Below, piece by piece: positions 12,115 through 20,402 of a stretch of 64,000 bases of DNA. A program made the translations under genes and the position numbers. The first letter of the stretch is position 1. Every line of letters begins with the position of its first letter. The DNA is from an uncultured Clostridia bacterium (GTDB lineage Bacteria; Bacillota; Clostridia; Oscillospirales; Ruminococcaceae): contig CANRJA010000002.1 in the NCBI GenBank assembly GCA_947630825.1, positions 62,001 through 126,000 on the forward strand, read 5' to 3'. Under the pieces are notes generated by a model. That model searched no databases. It was not told the DNA's origin and was given only the letters and a program-made list of their open reading frames with translations.

Positions 12115-14160
12115 ATGAAAGCAAAGAAGTTGATTTCGGGTTTGTTGGCAACTTGCATAATGTTGAGTTCTTTGTCATTGCAGGGAATATCAACTGTAAC
12201 AGGTATAGCTGATAATGGAGTTATGCGTGATAATATGACTGCACAGGATTATGCTGACGAAATGGGGCTCGGCATCAATCTTGGTAATACAATGGAATCT
12301 TATGATGCAGCTAATTGTACGAGTTTGTCATATACATGGCCTCCAGTAGTAAAAAACAACACACCTCAGGATTATGAAACTTGCTGGGGAGCAGTTGTAA
12401 CTACTCAAAAAATTATTGACGGAATGAAAAATGCAGGATTTAATACCATTAGAATTCCTGTGTTTTGGGGTAATATGATGGTAAATGACGGTACATATAC
12501 TATTTCTAAAGCATATATAAACCGTGTTAAGGAAATTGTTGATTATTGCCGTAATGCTGGTGTTTACGCAGTAATCAATATTCATCATTTTGACGAGTTT
12601 ATAATCAGACGCAACACAAAAGAGAATGCAGCAGAAATATTTAAAAAAATCTGGACTCAGATTGCCAACTACTTTAAAGAATATTCAGATTACTTAATAT
12701 TTGAGGGCTTTAATGAATATCTCGGAGGAGGTCAGATAGACTCTAATAATGAAATAAACGATTTGCCCGAAAGTGAAGGATATGATTGGACAAACAAAAT
12801 GAATCAGGCGTTTGTAGACGCTGTAAGAGCCACCGGCGGAAATAATGCTAAAAGAATGCTTATTGTTTCGGGCTATTTTACAAATGTAGAAAAAACCACT
12901 AATTCAGATTTTAAGATGCCTAAAGACACAACTAAAGACAGAATGATGGTATCAGTTCATTATATTGACGGAAACGCATATTGGTCTAAGCAAATAGGAA
13001 GTAAGTTTTGGAAACTCTTTAGTATAAATCAGTTAAATAAGCTAAAGAAATTTTTCTCAGAAAAAGGAATACCGGTATTTATAGGTGAGACAACTTCTAT
13101 ATATGAAAATGATCGTTTTTCTGAAAATGCTGCAGTAAATTCAACAAGTGAAGCTGTGGATTATATTATTAGACTTATTAAGAGTTATGGATTTGTTCCT
13201 GTTCTGTGGGATGTAAATGACAATTTTTATTCAAGAACGCAGTTTAAAATAAAGCAGGAAACGGATGCTAAGGTTATAGAAAAGCTTGCTAAAGAGATTT
13301 CAGATGGCACTTTTGTTCCTATTGATACAAGTTATTATGAACCAATGGCAAAAGAAGATGCACTTGGATTGATTAAATCAGGTGGTATACCTGTTAATTT
13401 GGAAAGCGGAACAGCAGATGCTTCAATTGCAGGTGCGGTAAAGATAAGATATATATTTGATTGTGCTGATGATGTTTCATTTAATCCATATGCCGGCATT
13501 AATTTGTCAGCAAATGTTGCAGATAAAGAATCAAAGAATACTGTAATGGGTGAAAATTATATTAACGGAGAAACTGCAATTGAAGTTACTTTAGACCTTT
13601 CTAATCAGATTAAGAATGGTGACAGTTACAGTGTTTATGCTTCAACGCATTCGTGGGATGATGCTAAAGAATATGTATATTTGATCAGATGTGTTGAATT
13701 TCTTGATGCAAGCGGAAATATTCTCAAAACAATTGGAAATTCAAATAAGCCTTTAGATCCGTCAGTGCCATACAACCCATCTAATTCAGATTCGACCCAA
13801 CCAACATCTGCACAGCCTGCTACTAACGCTCCGACAACAGCCCCAAAGGTAACACCGCCGACTGCAGCAACAGTTACAAAGCCGGCAAAGGTAAAAGCTG
13901 TTAAGCTAAAGGCAAAGAAAAAGAGGCTGAATGTTTCATGGAAAAAGGTTAGCGGAGCGACAGGGTATGAGGTTAAAGTGGCAACAAACAGCAAGTTTAC
14001 AAAGGGTAAAAAGAAGGTTACTGTTAAAAATAACAAGGTAACTCTTAAAAATCTAAAGCCAAAGAAGAAATACTTTGTAAAGGTGCGGGCATACAAGCTG
14101 GCAAACGGCAGGAAGTATTTTGGTAAGTGGAGCAAGGTTGTTAGGAAGACAGTGAAGTAA
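12115..14160 (+). CDS. Secreted GH5 family endoglucanase with C-terminal Fn3 domain
   Basis: Extracellular glycoside hydrolase, 681 residues. An N-terminal signal peptide (about 1-32) is followed by a GH5 catalytic domain (about 45-400) beginning GLGINLGNTMES. The acid/base is Glu201 in FEGFNEYLG and the nucleophile Glu325 in PVFIGETTS. NIHHF is the usual HH motif. Next comes a domain of about 130 residues that I cannot assign (perhaps carbohydrate binding). A Thr/Pro linker (about 553-588) leads to a very lysine-rich fibronectin type III domain. There is no dockerin or sortase signal. Probably a cellulase or related beta-glucanase acting on plant polysaccharide; the exact substrate is not certain. 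Confidence 0.9.
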   Translation: MKAKKLISGLLATCIMLSSLSLQGISTVTGIADNGVMRDNMTAQDYADEMGLGINLGNTMESYDAANCTSLSYTWPPVVKNNTPQDYETCWGAVVTTQKIIDGMKNAGFNTIRIPVFWGNMMVNDGTYTISKAYINRVKEIVDYCRNAGVYAVINIHHFDEFIIRRNTKENAAEIFKKIWTQIANYFKEYSDYLIFEGFNEYLGGGQIDSNNEINDLPESEGYDWTNKMNQAFVDAVRATGGNNAKRMLIVSGYFTNVEKTTNSDFKMPKDTTKDRMMVSVHYIDGNAYWSKQIGSKFWKLFSINQLNKLKKFFSEKGIPVFIGETTSIYENDRFSENAAVNSTSEAVDYIIRLIKSYGFVPVLWDVNDNFYSRTQFKIKQETDAKVIEKLAKEISDGTFVPIDTSYYEPMAKEDALGLIKSGGIPVNLESGTADASIAGAVKIRYIFDCADDVSFNPYAGINLSANVADKESKNTVMGENYINGETAIEVTLDLSNQIKNGDSYSVYASTHSWDDAKEYVYLIRCVEFLDASGNILKTIGNSNKPLDPSVPYNPSNSDSTQPTSAQPATNAPTTAPKVTPPTAATVTKPAKVKAVKLKAKKKRLNVSWKKVSGATGYEVKVATNSKFTKGKKKVTVKNNKVTLKNLKPKKKYFVKVRAYKLANGRKYFGKWSKVVRKTVK

Positions 14161-14189
14161 ATTCCTTAATTAAATTTATGTAGTTACGT

Positions 14190-14229
14190 AAAACCGCCTA
14201 GACAAAAATATGTCTAGGCGGTTTTATCT
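14190..14229 (+). terminator. Intrinsic terminator after the GH5 gene
   Basis: A 15-bp perfect stem (14190-14204 with 14211-14225) around a 6-base loop, with AAAA and TTTT flanks, so it could work in both directions. Confidence 0.9.
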
Positions 14230-14271
14230 TGCCTCTTGCTTCTTGCCTCTAGCTAATAGTCAGCACTGCGT

Positions 14272-14288
14272 GCAGGGGTCACCCCTGC
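14272..14288. repeat. Short GC-rich palindrome
   Basis: GCAGGGG and CCCCTGC separated by TCA form a perfect 7-bp hairpin within an otherwise AT-rich spacer, next to tandem CTTGCCTCT copies at 14228-14250. It has the look of a dispersed REP-like unit. There is no T-tract on either strand. Confidence 0.5.
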
Positions 14289-14311
14289 CGTTTCTCTGTT
14301 CAGTCTCTCTG

Positions 14312-14341
14312 TTTGCATAATAATTAAAAGTGTGATATTAT
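14312..14341 (+). promoter_or_regulatory. Probable promoter of the transglutaminase-like gene
   Basis: TTTGCA (14312-14317), 18-base spacer, TATTAT (14336-14341) with an extended -10 TGA. The -35 is weak, but the TGTGATAT block matches other promoters in this window. Confidence 0.55.
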
Positions 14342-14379
14342 TAGATTATCATTTATCTAATTAATAGGGGTTAAATAAT

Positions 14380-15252
14380 ATGAATATAAGATTTGCGTTA
14401 TCATCTATAACAGCGCTAGTAATCGCTCTAACGATTTTAACTTCTGTAATGACCTCTTTTGCTTCGGATTGTTCTTCTGCTTCAATGCCGGCGTTGAAAC
14501 CTTCTGCAGAGATGAAACTTACAGAATATGCACCGAGATCACAAAAGGTTAAAAAAGGAAAGTGGACGGAGAAAAAGCAGAAAATACGTTATTTAAGGGC
14601 TAACGGAAAAATGGCTAAGGGCATTACTGAAATAGACGGTAAATTTTACTATTTTGATAAGTATAGAGTACAGCGTACCGGTTGGCAGAAAATCAAAGGC
14701 GATTATTATTTTTTCAATATCAAGAATGGTAAAAATGGTTATATGGTAAAAAATAAAAAAGTGGATGGTATTTTACTGAAAAATAATGGAAAAGCAAAAT
14801 TGACTCGTGACAGCCGAAGCAAGCTGAATGTTCTGATAAAGGCGAACAAAATCGTTGAGAAGATTACAAAACCTTTAATGAAAAAGTCGCAAAAATTAGA
14901 GGCTTGTTTTATTTATACGATAACAAAATTTGAGTATCGGGGTTCCCCGAAATTTTATAAGACAAAAAATTGGGACAGAGATTATGCACTTGATATGTTT
15001 GATGACGGACATGGGAGTTGCTATGCATATGGCGCCGCATTTGCATATCTAGCAAACGCGGTAGGGTATGAAAAAGTCTGCGCCGTATCCAGCGGCGGAC
15101 ACGGATGGGCAGAGGTAAACGGAAAGATATACGATCCTTCATGGGAAATTACAGATACCAAGCACAATTATTATGCAATGGCTTCTAACCTTAGCGGAGT
15201 AGACGGCAGACCCAATTACCAGAAATATCGTACTTATGTGATAAATGTATAA
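14380..15252 (+). CDS. Secreted transglutaminase-like protein with cell-wall-binding-like repeats
   Basis: Exported protein of 290 residues. A signal peptide (about 1-29) is followed by a Lys-rich region with aromatic repeats of the cell-wall/choline-binding type (GKMAKGITEIDGKFYYFD, then TGWQKIKGDYYFFN). The C-terminal half is a transglutaminase-like fold with a complete triad: Cys214 in GSCYAYGAAF, His241 in GGHGWAEV and Asp252 in YDPSW. Such proteins may be proteases, amidases or cross-linking enzymes at the cell surface. Activity is inferred from the intact triad; the substrate is unknown. It is convergent with nothing and is followed 24 bp later by ispF. Confidence 0.82.
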   Translation: MNIRFALSSITALVIALTILTSVMTSFASDCSSASMPALKPSAEMKLTEYAPRSQKVKKGKWTEKKQKIRYLRANGKMAKGITEIDGKFYYFDKYRVQRTGWQKIKGDYYFFNIKNGKNGYMVKNKKVDGILLKNNGKAKLTRDSRSKLNVLIKANKIVEKITKPLMKKSQKLEACFIYTITKFEYRGSPKFYKTKNWDRDYALDMFDDGHGSCYAYGAAFAYLANAVGYEKVCAVSSGGHGWAEVNGKIYDPSWEITDTKHNYYAMASNLSGVDGRPNYQKYRTYVINV

Positions 15253-15276
15253 CCAAATACCAAAAAGGTGATTTTT

Positions 15277-15750
15277 ATGAGAATAGGTCATGGATATGAT
15301 GTTCATAAACTTGCAGATGGCAGAAGGCTTATTTTAGGCGGAGTTCAGATACCGTTTGAAAAAGGCTTACTCGGACACAGCGACGCAGATGTTTTAATTC
15401 ACGCTGTTATGGATTCTTTACTTGGAGCGTGCGCTCTTGGAGATATTGGAAAGCTGTTTCCCGATAATGATGAAAATTACAAGGGGGCAGACAGTATAAA
15501 GCTTTTAAAAGAGGTTTATAGTTTAATAATTAGTAGGGGATATACTGTTTTGAATATTGACTCAACTATTTGCTGTCAGGCGCCGAAACTAGCGCCTTAT
15601 ATAAAAAAGATGAGAGCAAATATCGCTAATGCATTACAATGTGAAATTGACTGCATTTCCGTAAAGGCAACTACCGAGGAAGGTCTTGGGTTTACAGGGG
15701 CAGGAGAGGGGATTTCTGCAACTGCGGTTTGCCTGTTAAAAAGCGATTAG
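15277..15750 (+). CDS. ispF: 2-C-methyl-D-erythritol 2,4-cyclodiphosphate synthase
   Basis: MEP-pathway enzyme that cyclises CDP-ME 2-phosphate, releasing CMP. 157 residues, the usual length. Metal ligands are in GHGYDVHKL (Asp and His near the N-terminus) and [18 protein letters not shown]; the C-terminal [16 protein letters not shown] is diagnostic. ATG 15277 follows AAAAAGGTG; GTG 15268 overlaps that site and is rejected. dxs and ispA, from the same pathway, lie 30 kb away. A terminator follows. Confidence 0.96.
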   Translation: MRIGHGYDVHKLADGRRLILGGVQIPFEKGLLGHSDADVLIHAVMDSLLGACALGDIGKLFPDNDENYKGADSIKLLKEVYSLIISRGYTVLNIDSTICCQAPKLAPYIKKMRANIANALQCEIDCISVKATTEEGLGFTGAGEGISATAVCLLKSD

Positions 15751-15760
15751 AAATAGAATT

Positions 15761-15792
15761 AAGGCGGTAAGAATTTATCTTACCGCCTTTTT
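15761..15792 (+). terminator. Intrinsic terminator of ispF
   Basis: 12-bp perfect stem (15761-15772 with 15778-15789), loop ATTTA, then TTTTT. It lies between the convergent ispF and the minus-strand operon and may also stop the latter. Confidence 0.92.
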
Positions 15793-15812
15793 AGATGATT
15801 GCCGTTTTCTTT

Positions 15813-15995
15813 CTAATCTTTTTTGCTGTTATTATTTGATAAATTAGCAACTAATAAAGTTAAATTGGATACAAGAAGCGCTGCAAATGCTAAATATTGA
15901 TCGTCGTCGCTGAAAAATTGATAAATAAGCCCAGCGAGACTGACTAATACTGTTAAAATAGAAAGACAAACAGGCACAGTAAATATTTTTTTCAA
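15813..15995 (-). CDS. Small two-helix membrane protein at the end of the lysine operon
   Basis: A 60-residue protein with two hydrophobic helices (about 5-28 and 34-52), a DDD turn between them and a polar NNNSKKD tail. I recognise no family. It starts with TTG, but a near-perfect Shine-Dalgarno GGAGGTG lies six bases upstream, so I take it as real. It begins 35 bp after dapB on the same strand with no terminator between, so it should be the last gene of the lysine-riboswitch operon. A role in lysine or diaminopimelate handling is only guilt by association. Confidence 0.65.
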   Translation of the reverse strand: MKKIFTVPVCLSILTVLVSLAGLIYQFFSDDDQYLAFAALLVSNLTLLVANLSNNNSKKD

Positions 15996-16030
15996 TGTTT
16001 ACACCTCCGTTCTTTTAAATTAAAAACGTC

Positions 16031-16789
16031 TTATCCGTTAGCAATCATTTTACTCATATCATAAAGTCCTGCTGACTTGTCACTGATAAAAATAGCTGCG
16101 TTTACAGCGCCTACTGCAAAAACCTCTTTTGAGTGAGCCTCATGTTTAAGGGAGATGACTTCGTCACGTCCTGCGAAAATTATTTCATGTTCGCCTACTA
16201 TCGTTCCTCCCCTGATTGCGTGCATACCTATTTCAGTTTTAGAACGCTTTTTTCTTACCGAATGACGGTCGTAAGTCAACGAGTAGTTGTTGCCCAGTTC
16301 CTCGTTAATTGCGTCTGCAAGCATAAGAGCCGTTCCCGACGGAGCGTCGATTTTCTGGTTGTGATGCTTTTCTACGATTTCAATGTCGAATTGTCCGCCT
16401 AAAATCTGTGTAGCTTTTCTTGCAAGCTGTGCCAAAAGATTTATGCCAAGCGACATATTGAACGTGAAAAACACAGGTATCTGCGAGGACGCTTTTTTTA
16501 TTTTTGCAATTTGATCGTCTGTATAGCCTGTTGTTGCAATAACAAGAGGAGTTCCGTTTGTCTGGCAGTAATCCAAAAGATCGTCTAAAACGCTGGGGTG
16601 AGAAAAATCAATAATAACATCTGGCTTTGCTTTCAAATCAGACACCTTTGGTACAATTGGGAAATCAGCATATGTATCTGTAATTTTATCAATTCCTGCG
16701 ACTATTTTGCAGTTGTCTCTTGAAGAGACAACATCGCAGATAACCTTTCCCATTTTTCCGTTTGCACCGCATACAGCAATATCAGTCAT
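16031..16789 (-). CDS. dapB: 4-hydroxy-tetrahydrodipicolinate reductase
   Basis: NAD(P)H-dependent step after DapA in the diaminopimelate/lysine pathway. 252 residues. The Rossmann motif is CGANGKMG at the N-terminus; the catalytic signature EKHHNQKIDAPSGTA is intact. I start at ATG 16789, nine bases after GAAAGGA, and not at TTG 16807, which is part of that site. It follows dapA in the asd-dapA-dapB operon. A short GC-rich hairpin with a T-run stands between dapA and dapB. Confidence 0.96.
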   Translation of the reverse strand: MTDIAVCGANGKMGKVICDVVSSRDNCKIVAGIDKITDTYADFPIVPKVSDLKAKPDVIIDFSHPSVLDDLLDYCQTNGTPLVIATTGYTDDQIAKIKKASSQIPVFFTFNMSLGINLLAQLARKATQILGGQFDIEIVEKHHNQKIDAPSGTALMLADAINEELGNNYSLTYDRHSVRKKRSKTEIGMHAIRGGTIVGEHEIIFAGRDEVISLKHEAHSKEVFAVGAVNAAIFISDKSAGLYDMSKMIANG

Positions 16790-16804
16790 AAATATTAGTC
16801 CTTT

Positions 16805-16832
16805 CAAAAAAGGGCAGACCGATTGCCGCCCT
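16805..16832 (-). terminator. Weak terminator-like hairpin between dapA and dapB
   Basis: Read on the minus strand, AGGGC and GCCCT (a 5-bp stem with a 12-base loop) are followed at once by six T, just ahead of the dapB ribosome site. It may lower dapB expression relative to dapA, or stabilise the upstream mRNA. Confidence 0.45.
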
Positions 16833-16848
16833 CTATATTTTAACTATC

Positions 16849-17739
16849 TTATTTTACAAGTCCTATTTTTTGCATTTGAGACTTAAGCTTATCAATTTTA
16901 GCCTGTGGCATTTTGCATAGAGGAAGCCTGCATTCGCCGACTTCAAAGCCCATAATGTTAAGAGCTTCTTTTACCGGAATAGGATTTACGTCCATAAATA
17001 ATCCGTTTGTAAATTCCAAAAGCTTTAGGGCAAGCTGGGAAGCTTCTTCGTACTTGTTTTCAAAGCAAAGCTCGCAGATATCGTGAGTTTCCTTTGGCAT
17101 ACAGTTTGACAAAACAGAAATTACGCCTTTTCCTCCAAGAGAGAGAATAGGAATTATCTGATCGTCGTTTCCGCTGTAAACGTCCAAGTCGTCTCCGCAA
17201 GCAGCACGAATTTGAGCAACTCTTGAAATGTCTCCGCTGGCCTCTTTAATTGCTGCTATGTTCTTGTGCTTTGAAAGCTCAACGCAGGTTGAAACAGCTA
17301 TGTTTGTTCCTGTTCTGGACGGAACATTATATGCAATGATTGGAATATTTACAGCGTTTGCTATAGCATAGTAATGCTTTATCAATCCCTCCTGCGAACA
17401 TTTATTGTAATAAGGAGTAACCACAAGCAGGGCATCTGCGCCTTGTTCTTCAGCGTGTTTTGAGAGAGCAACCGCATACTTAGTATCATTAGAGCCTGTT
17501 CCTGCAATAACAGGAATTCTTCCGTCTACCTTCTTGATCGCATAAGTGATACAATCCTGATGTTCTTCGTCCGTCATAGTAGCGCTTTCACCTGTAGTTC
17601 CGCAGATGATAATAGCGTCAGTGTGATTTGCAATATTAAATTCAATAAGCTCGCCCAGCTTATCAAAATTAATAGAGCCGTCCTCGTTCATAGGTGTGAT
17701 AATGGCAACGCCCGCACCCTTGAAAATTGTCTTTTTCAT
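16849..17739 (-). CDS. dapA: 4-hydroxy-tetrahydrodipicolinate synthase
   Basis: Class I aldolase that condenses pyruvate with aspartate semialdehyde, the committed step to diaminopimelate and lysine. 296 residues. The Schiff-base lysine is in AAIKEASGD; the catalytic tyrosine is in IIAYNVPSRTG, and GTTGESATMTDEEH is the family signature. ATG 17739 follows GAAAGGAG. It sits between asd and dapB, which supply its substrate and use its product. Confidence 0.97.
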   Translation of the reverse strand: MKKTIFKGAGVAIITPMNEDGSINFDKLGELIEFNIANHTDAIIICGTTGESATMTDEEHQDCITYAIKKVDGRIPVIAGTGSNDTKYAVALSKHAEEQGADALLVVTPYYNKCSQEGLIKHYYAIANAVNIPIIAYNVPSRTGTNIAVSTCVELSKHKNIAAIKEASGDISRVAQIRAACGDDLDVYSGNDDQIIPILSLGGKGVISVLSNCMPKETHDICELCFENKYEEASQLALKLLEFTNGLFMDVNPIPVKEALNIMGFEVGECRLPLCKMPQAKIDKLKSQMQKIGLVK

Positions 17740-17783
17740 AGCTTGATTACTCCTTTCATGAGTAAAAATTATAAATTATCTAA

Positions 17784-18863
17784 TTAATCGAAATATCCCT
17801 TTGCAGCAAGTAACTCCGCTAGAAGAACTCCGCCTCCTGCGGCGCCTCTTAATGTGTTGTGCGATAGACATACAAATTTATAGTCAAACAGTTTATCCTC
17901 TCTCAGTCTTCCGAGAGTAACTGCCATACCGCCCTCTAAATCTCTGTCCAGTTTAGGCTGAGGTCTGTTATCCTCCTCAAAGTAGTTTAAAAACTGCTTA
18001 GGAGCAGACGGAAGTTCAAGCTCCTGCGGAACGCCGCTGAACTCCTTCCAAGCCTTTAGAATTTCATCCTTTGTTGGCTTTTTGTCAAATGATACGAACA
18101 CCGCTGCGGTGTGACCGTCCTGAACAGGTACTCTCAAGCATTGTGTAGTGATACAAGGAGTTTTCGCGTCAACGATTCTGTCGCCGTCGATTTTTCCCCA
18201 TACCTTTAAAGGCTCGATTTCAGACTTCTCCTCCTCGCCGCCGATATAAGGAATTACATTATCCACAATATCAGGGAAAGTCTCAAAGGTCTTTCCTGCG
18301 CCGCTTATAGCTTGATATGTGCAGGCAAGAACATTTTTAACGCCGTATTTCATAAGCGGATGCAGAGCGGGTACATAGCTTTGAATAGAACAGTTTGACT
18401 TAACTGCAATAAATCCGCGCTTTGTACCGAGCCTTTTTCTCTGAGCGTTTATTATTTCAATGTGTTCAGGGTTTATCTCAGGAACGACCATTGGTACGTC
18501 AGGAGTATGCCTGTTTGCCGAGTTGTTTGAAACTACCGGACATTCCGCTTTAGCATAAGCCTCTTCTAGGGCTTTGATTTCGTCCTTTTTCATATCTACG
18601 GCACAGAATACAAAATCGACCATACCTGCGATTTTTTCAATGTCTGCGGTTGCGTCGAGAATGATCATATTCTGCATTTTCTTTGGCATAGGAGATGGCA
18701 TTGCCCATCTTTTACCTACAGCGTCTTTATAGCTTTTGCCTGCAGAGCGAGGTGAAGCGGCAAGACATTCAACCTCAAACCAAGGGTGGTTTTCAAGCAA
18801 GGTTGTAAACCTTTGTCCTACCATACCTGTTGCGCCGATAATTCCCACTTTAAACTTTTTCAT
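17784..18863 (-). CDS. asd: Aspartate-semialdehyde dehydrogenase
   Basis: Reduces aspartyl phosphate to aspartate semialdehyde, the branch point to lysine, threonine and methionine. 359 residues from ATG 18863, six bases after GGAGG; the longer reading from 18941 runs into the leader and is rejected. NADP-binding GATGMVGQRF is at the N-terminus and the catalytic cysteine is in VKSNCSIQSYVPALHPL, typical of the archaeal/fungal-like Asd branch (about 350-360 residues). It is the first gene of the lysine-riboswitch operon. Confidence 0.96.
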   Translation of the reverse strand: MKKFKVGIIGATGMVGQRFTTLLENHPWFEVECLAASPRSAGKSYKDAVGKRWAMPSPMPKKMQNMIILDATADIEKIAGMVDFVFCAVDMKKDEIKALEEAYAKAECPVVSNNSANRHTPDVPMVVPEINPEHIEIINAQRKRLGTKRGFIAVKSNCSIQSYVPALHPLMKYGVKNVLACTYQAISGAGKTFETFPDIVDNVIPYIGGEEEKSEIEPLKVWGKIDGDRIVDAKTPCITTQCLRVPVQDGHTAAVFVSFDKKPTKDEILKAWKEFSGVPQELELPSAPKQFLNYFEEDNRPQPKLDRDLEGGMAVTLGRLREDKLFDYKFVCLSHNTLRGAAGGGVLLAELLAAKGYFD

Positions 18864-18981
18864 AAAAATCCTCCGTAAATAAATCTTGTTCAATGTAGTT
18901 AATATATTGTCATTATATATAACGTATATAGAATATTTCAAAAATTATTTGTAAATTTTCAAGCAACTTCATACAAATATT

Positions 18982-19005
18982 AAAAAAACTGGTTGAAAAC
19001 CAGCT
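18982..19005 (-). terminator. Riboswitch-controlled terminator upstream of asd
   Basis: On the minus strand, CTGGTT-TTC-AACCAG is followed by seven T: an intrinsic terminator about 120 bases ahead of asd. Just before it stands GTATGATGAG, a copy of the 3' strand of the aptamer's last hairpin, which could form the competing antiterminator. Confidence 0.85.
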
Positions 19006-19057
19006 CATCATACAATATAATAGAAATGTTGACATATATGTAAGAAAAATATATGCC

Positions 19058-19224
19058 GATAGCACTCCATCATACTTTATGATGACAATTACAAGCCTTT
19101 TAAGCGTGCAATCAGAAATAAGTTTTCCCAACACTTAATTCTTCGGCAGCTTCACCTTTCACATTTCCGGCTGGGAAACCAATAATACAATGGAAATGCT
19201 AATAATTTCAGCCGCACCTCTATC
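19058..19224 (-). ncRNA. Lysine riboswitch (L box)
   Basis: Reading the minus strand, the aptamer opens with GATAGAGGTGCG and closes with GGAGTGCTATC, the paired P1 ends of the lysine riboswitch. The conserved cores AAGGTGAAGCTGCCGAAG, GTTGGG and GTCATCATAAAGTATGATGG lie in the right order and spacing. It ends in an intrinsic terminator before asd. With lysine bound, the terminator should form and switch off asd-dapA-dapB. The minus-strand open frames in this stretch are not genes. Confidence 0.93.
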
Positions 19225-19236
19225 GTTTCTACAATT

Positions 19237-19265
19237 ATAATACCAAAAATAAGTCTGTGTGTCAA
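19237..19265 (-). promoter_or_regulatory. Promoter of the lysine operon
   Basis: On the minus strand TTGACA (19260-19265), 17-base spacer, TATTAT (19237-19242). Initiation near 19230 places the riboswitch at the very 5' end of the transcript. It lies back to back with queA. Confidence 0.85.
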
Positions 19266-19349
19266 CACCGAAAAAGAAAAAAGCAGAAAAATTTTATTCT
19301 GATTTATTTTTGCGCTTATTTGAACAGAAGAAAGGAATATGTAACATAT

Positions 19350-20402
19350 ATGATAGATATAAATGATATGAAAAAGTCCGATTTTTATTATGAGCTTCCA
19401 AGCGAGCTTATTGCCCAAACGCCTCTTGAGCCGAGAAACTCCTCACGGCTTTTGAAAATGGACAGAGTTACAGGGAAATGTGAGCATAGTCATTTCTATA
19501 ATCTATGCGATTATCTAAAAAAAGGTGACTTGCTTGTTCTTAATGATTCAAGGGTGATTCCTGCCAGAATATACGGAGTGAAAGCATACAACAATACGCC
19601 TATTGAGTTTTTGCTTTTAGAACAAAAAGAGAATATGGTCTGGGAGATTTTGTGCAGACCGGGTAAAAAGGCAAAGGTCGGTACGAAATTTCATTTTGAG
19701 CATGGCGGTTCAAGTCTTGACGCTGAGATTATAGATGTTCTTGACGACGGCAACAGAATAGCAAGATTTACTTGCAATAAGAACTTTTTTGAGGCGTTAG
19801 ATGAAATCGGACAGATGCCGCTTCCTCCATATATAACTGAAAAGCTAAAGGATAAAGAGCGTTACCAGACAGTGTATTCAAACGAGCTTGGCTCTGCCGC
19901 CGCTCCGACAGCAGGACTTCACTTTACAAAGGAACAGCTTAGAGAGCTTGAAAGTAAGGGTATAAAGCTTGCGTATGTAACTTTACACGTCGGTTTAGGT
20001 ACATTCCGTCCTGTAAAGGAGGACAAGGTTTTAGACCATAAAATGCACAGCGAGTATTATGAAGTTCCCGTAGAAACTGCAAAGCTGATAAGTGAAACAA
20101 GAAAATCAGGAGGTCGAATTATAGCAGTGGGTACGACTTCATGCAGAACGCTTGAGAGCGTTGCGTCTGAAAACAACGGAGAGATTATCCCTTGCAGCGG
20201 AAAGACTGATATTTTCATCTATCCGGGTTACAAATTCAAGGTGCTTGACGGACTTATAACAAACTTTCATCTTCCTGAAAGCACGCTTATAATGCTGGTA
20301 TCAGCCTTTGCGGGTTATGAAAATACAATGAATGCTTATAAGATAGCTGTTGAGGGAAAATACCGTTTTTTCAGCTTTGGGGATAGTATGGTGATATTGT
20401 AA
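19350..20402 (+). CDS. queA: S-adenosylmethionine:tRNA ribosyltransferase-isomerase
   Basis: Builds the epoxycyclopentane ring of queuosine on tRNA by transferring ribosyl from SAM to preQ1. The 350-residue protein begins [33 protein letters not shown] and the C-terminal [14 protein letters not shown] are diagnostic. I start at ATG 19350 after GAAAGGA; ATG 19368 is an alternative. The upstream 93 bases of open frame lie in the leader. tgt, acting earlier in the same pathway, lies four genes downstream on the same strand. Confidence 0.95.
   Translation: MIDINDMKKSDFYYELPSELIAQTPLEPRNSSRLLKMDRVTGKCEHSHFYNLCDYLKKGDLLVLNDSRVIPARIYGVKAYNNTPIEFLLLEQKENMVWEILCRPGKKAKVGTKFHFEHGGSSLDAEIIDVLDDGNRIARFTCNKNFFEALDEIGQMPLPPYITEKLKDKERYQTVYSNELGSAAAPTAGLHFTKEQLRELESKGIKLAYVTLHVGLGTFRPVKEDKVLDHKMHSEYYEVPVETAKLISETRKSGGRIIAVGTTSCRTLESVASENNGEIIPCSGKTDIFIYPGYKFKVLDGLITNFHLPESTLIMLVSAFAGYENTMNAYKIAVEGKYRFFSFGDSMVIL

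Noticed and set aside
13635-14135. 166-codon minus-strand frame under the GH5 C-terminus
   Set aside because: Phe/Leu-rich product caused by reverse reading of lysine-rich codons.
12115-14160. GH5 protein as a cellulosome component
   Set aside because: No dockerin repeats or cohesin; the C-terminus is a Fn3-type domain.
18912-18941. Second minus-strand promoter-like pair (TTGAAA, 18-base spacer, TATAAT) close to asd
   Set aside because: It would bypass the riboswitch; AT-rich DNA produces such matches by chance. The upstream TTGACA/TATTAT pair explains the leader.
19029-19055. Plus-strand TTGACA with a nearby TATATG
   Set aside because: Spacer is only 15 and there is nothing to transcribe; it lies within the riboswitch on the other strand.
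18913-19134. Minus-strand open frame of 73 codons upstream of asd
   Set aside because: It overlaps the lysine riboswitch aptamer end and its terminator; no ribosome site.
19152-19418. Minus-strand open frame of 88 codons
   Set aside because: It covers the riboswitch 5' half and its promoter, and runs into queA in antisense.
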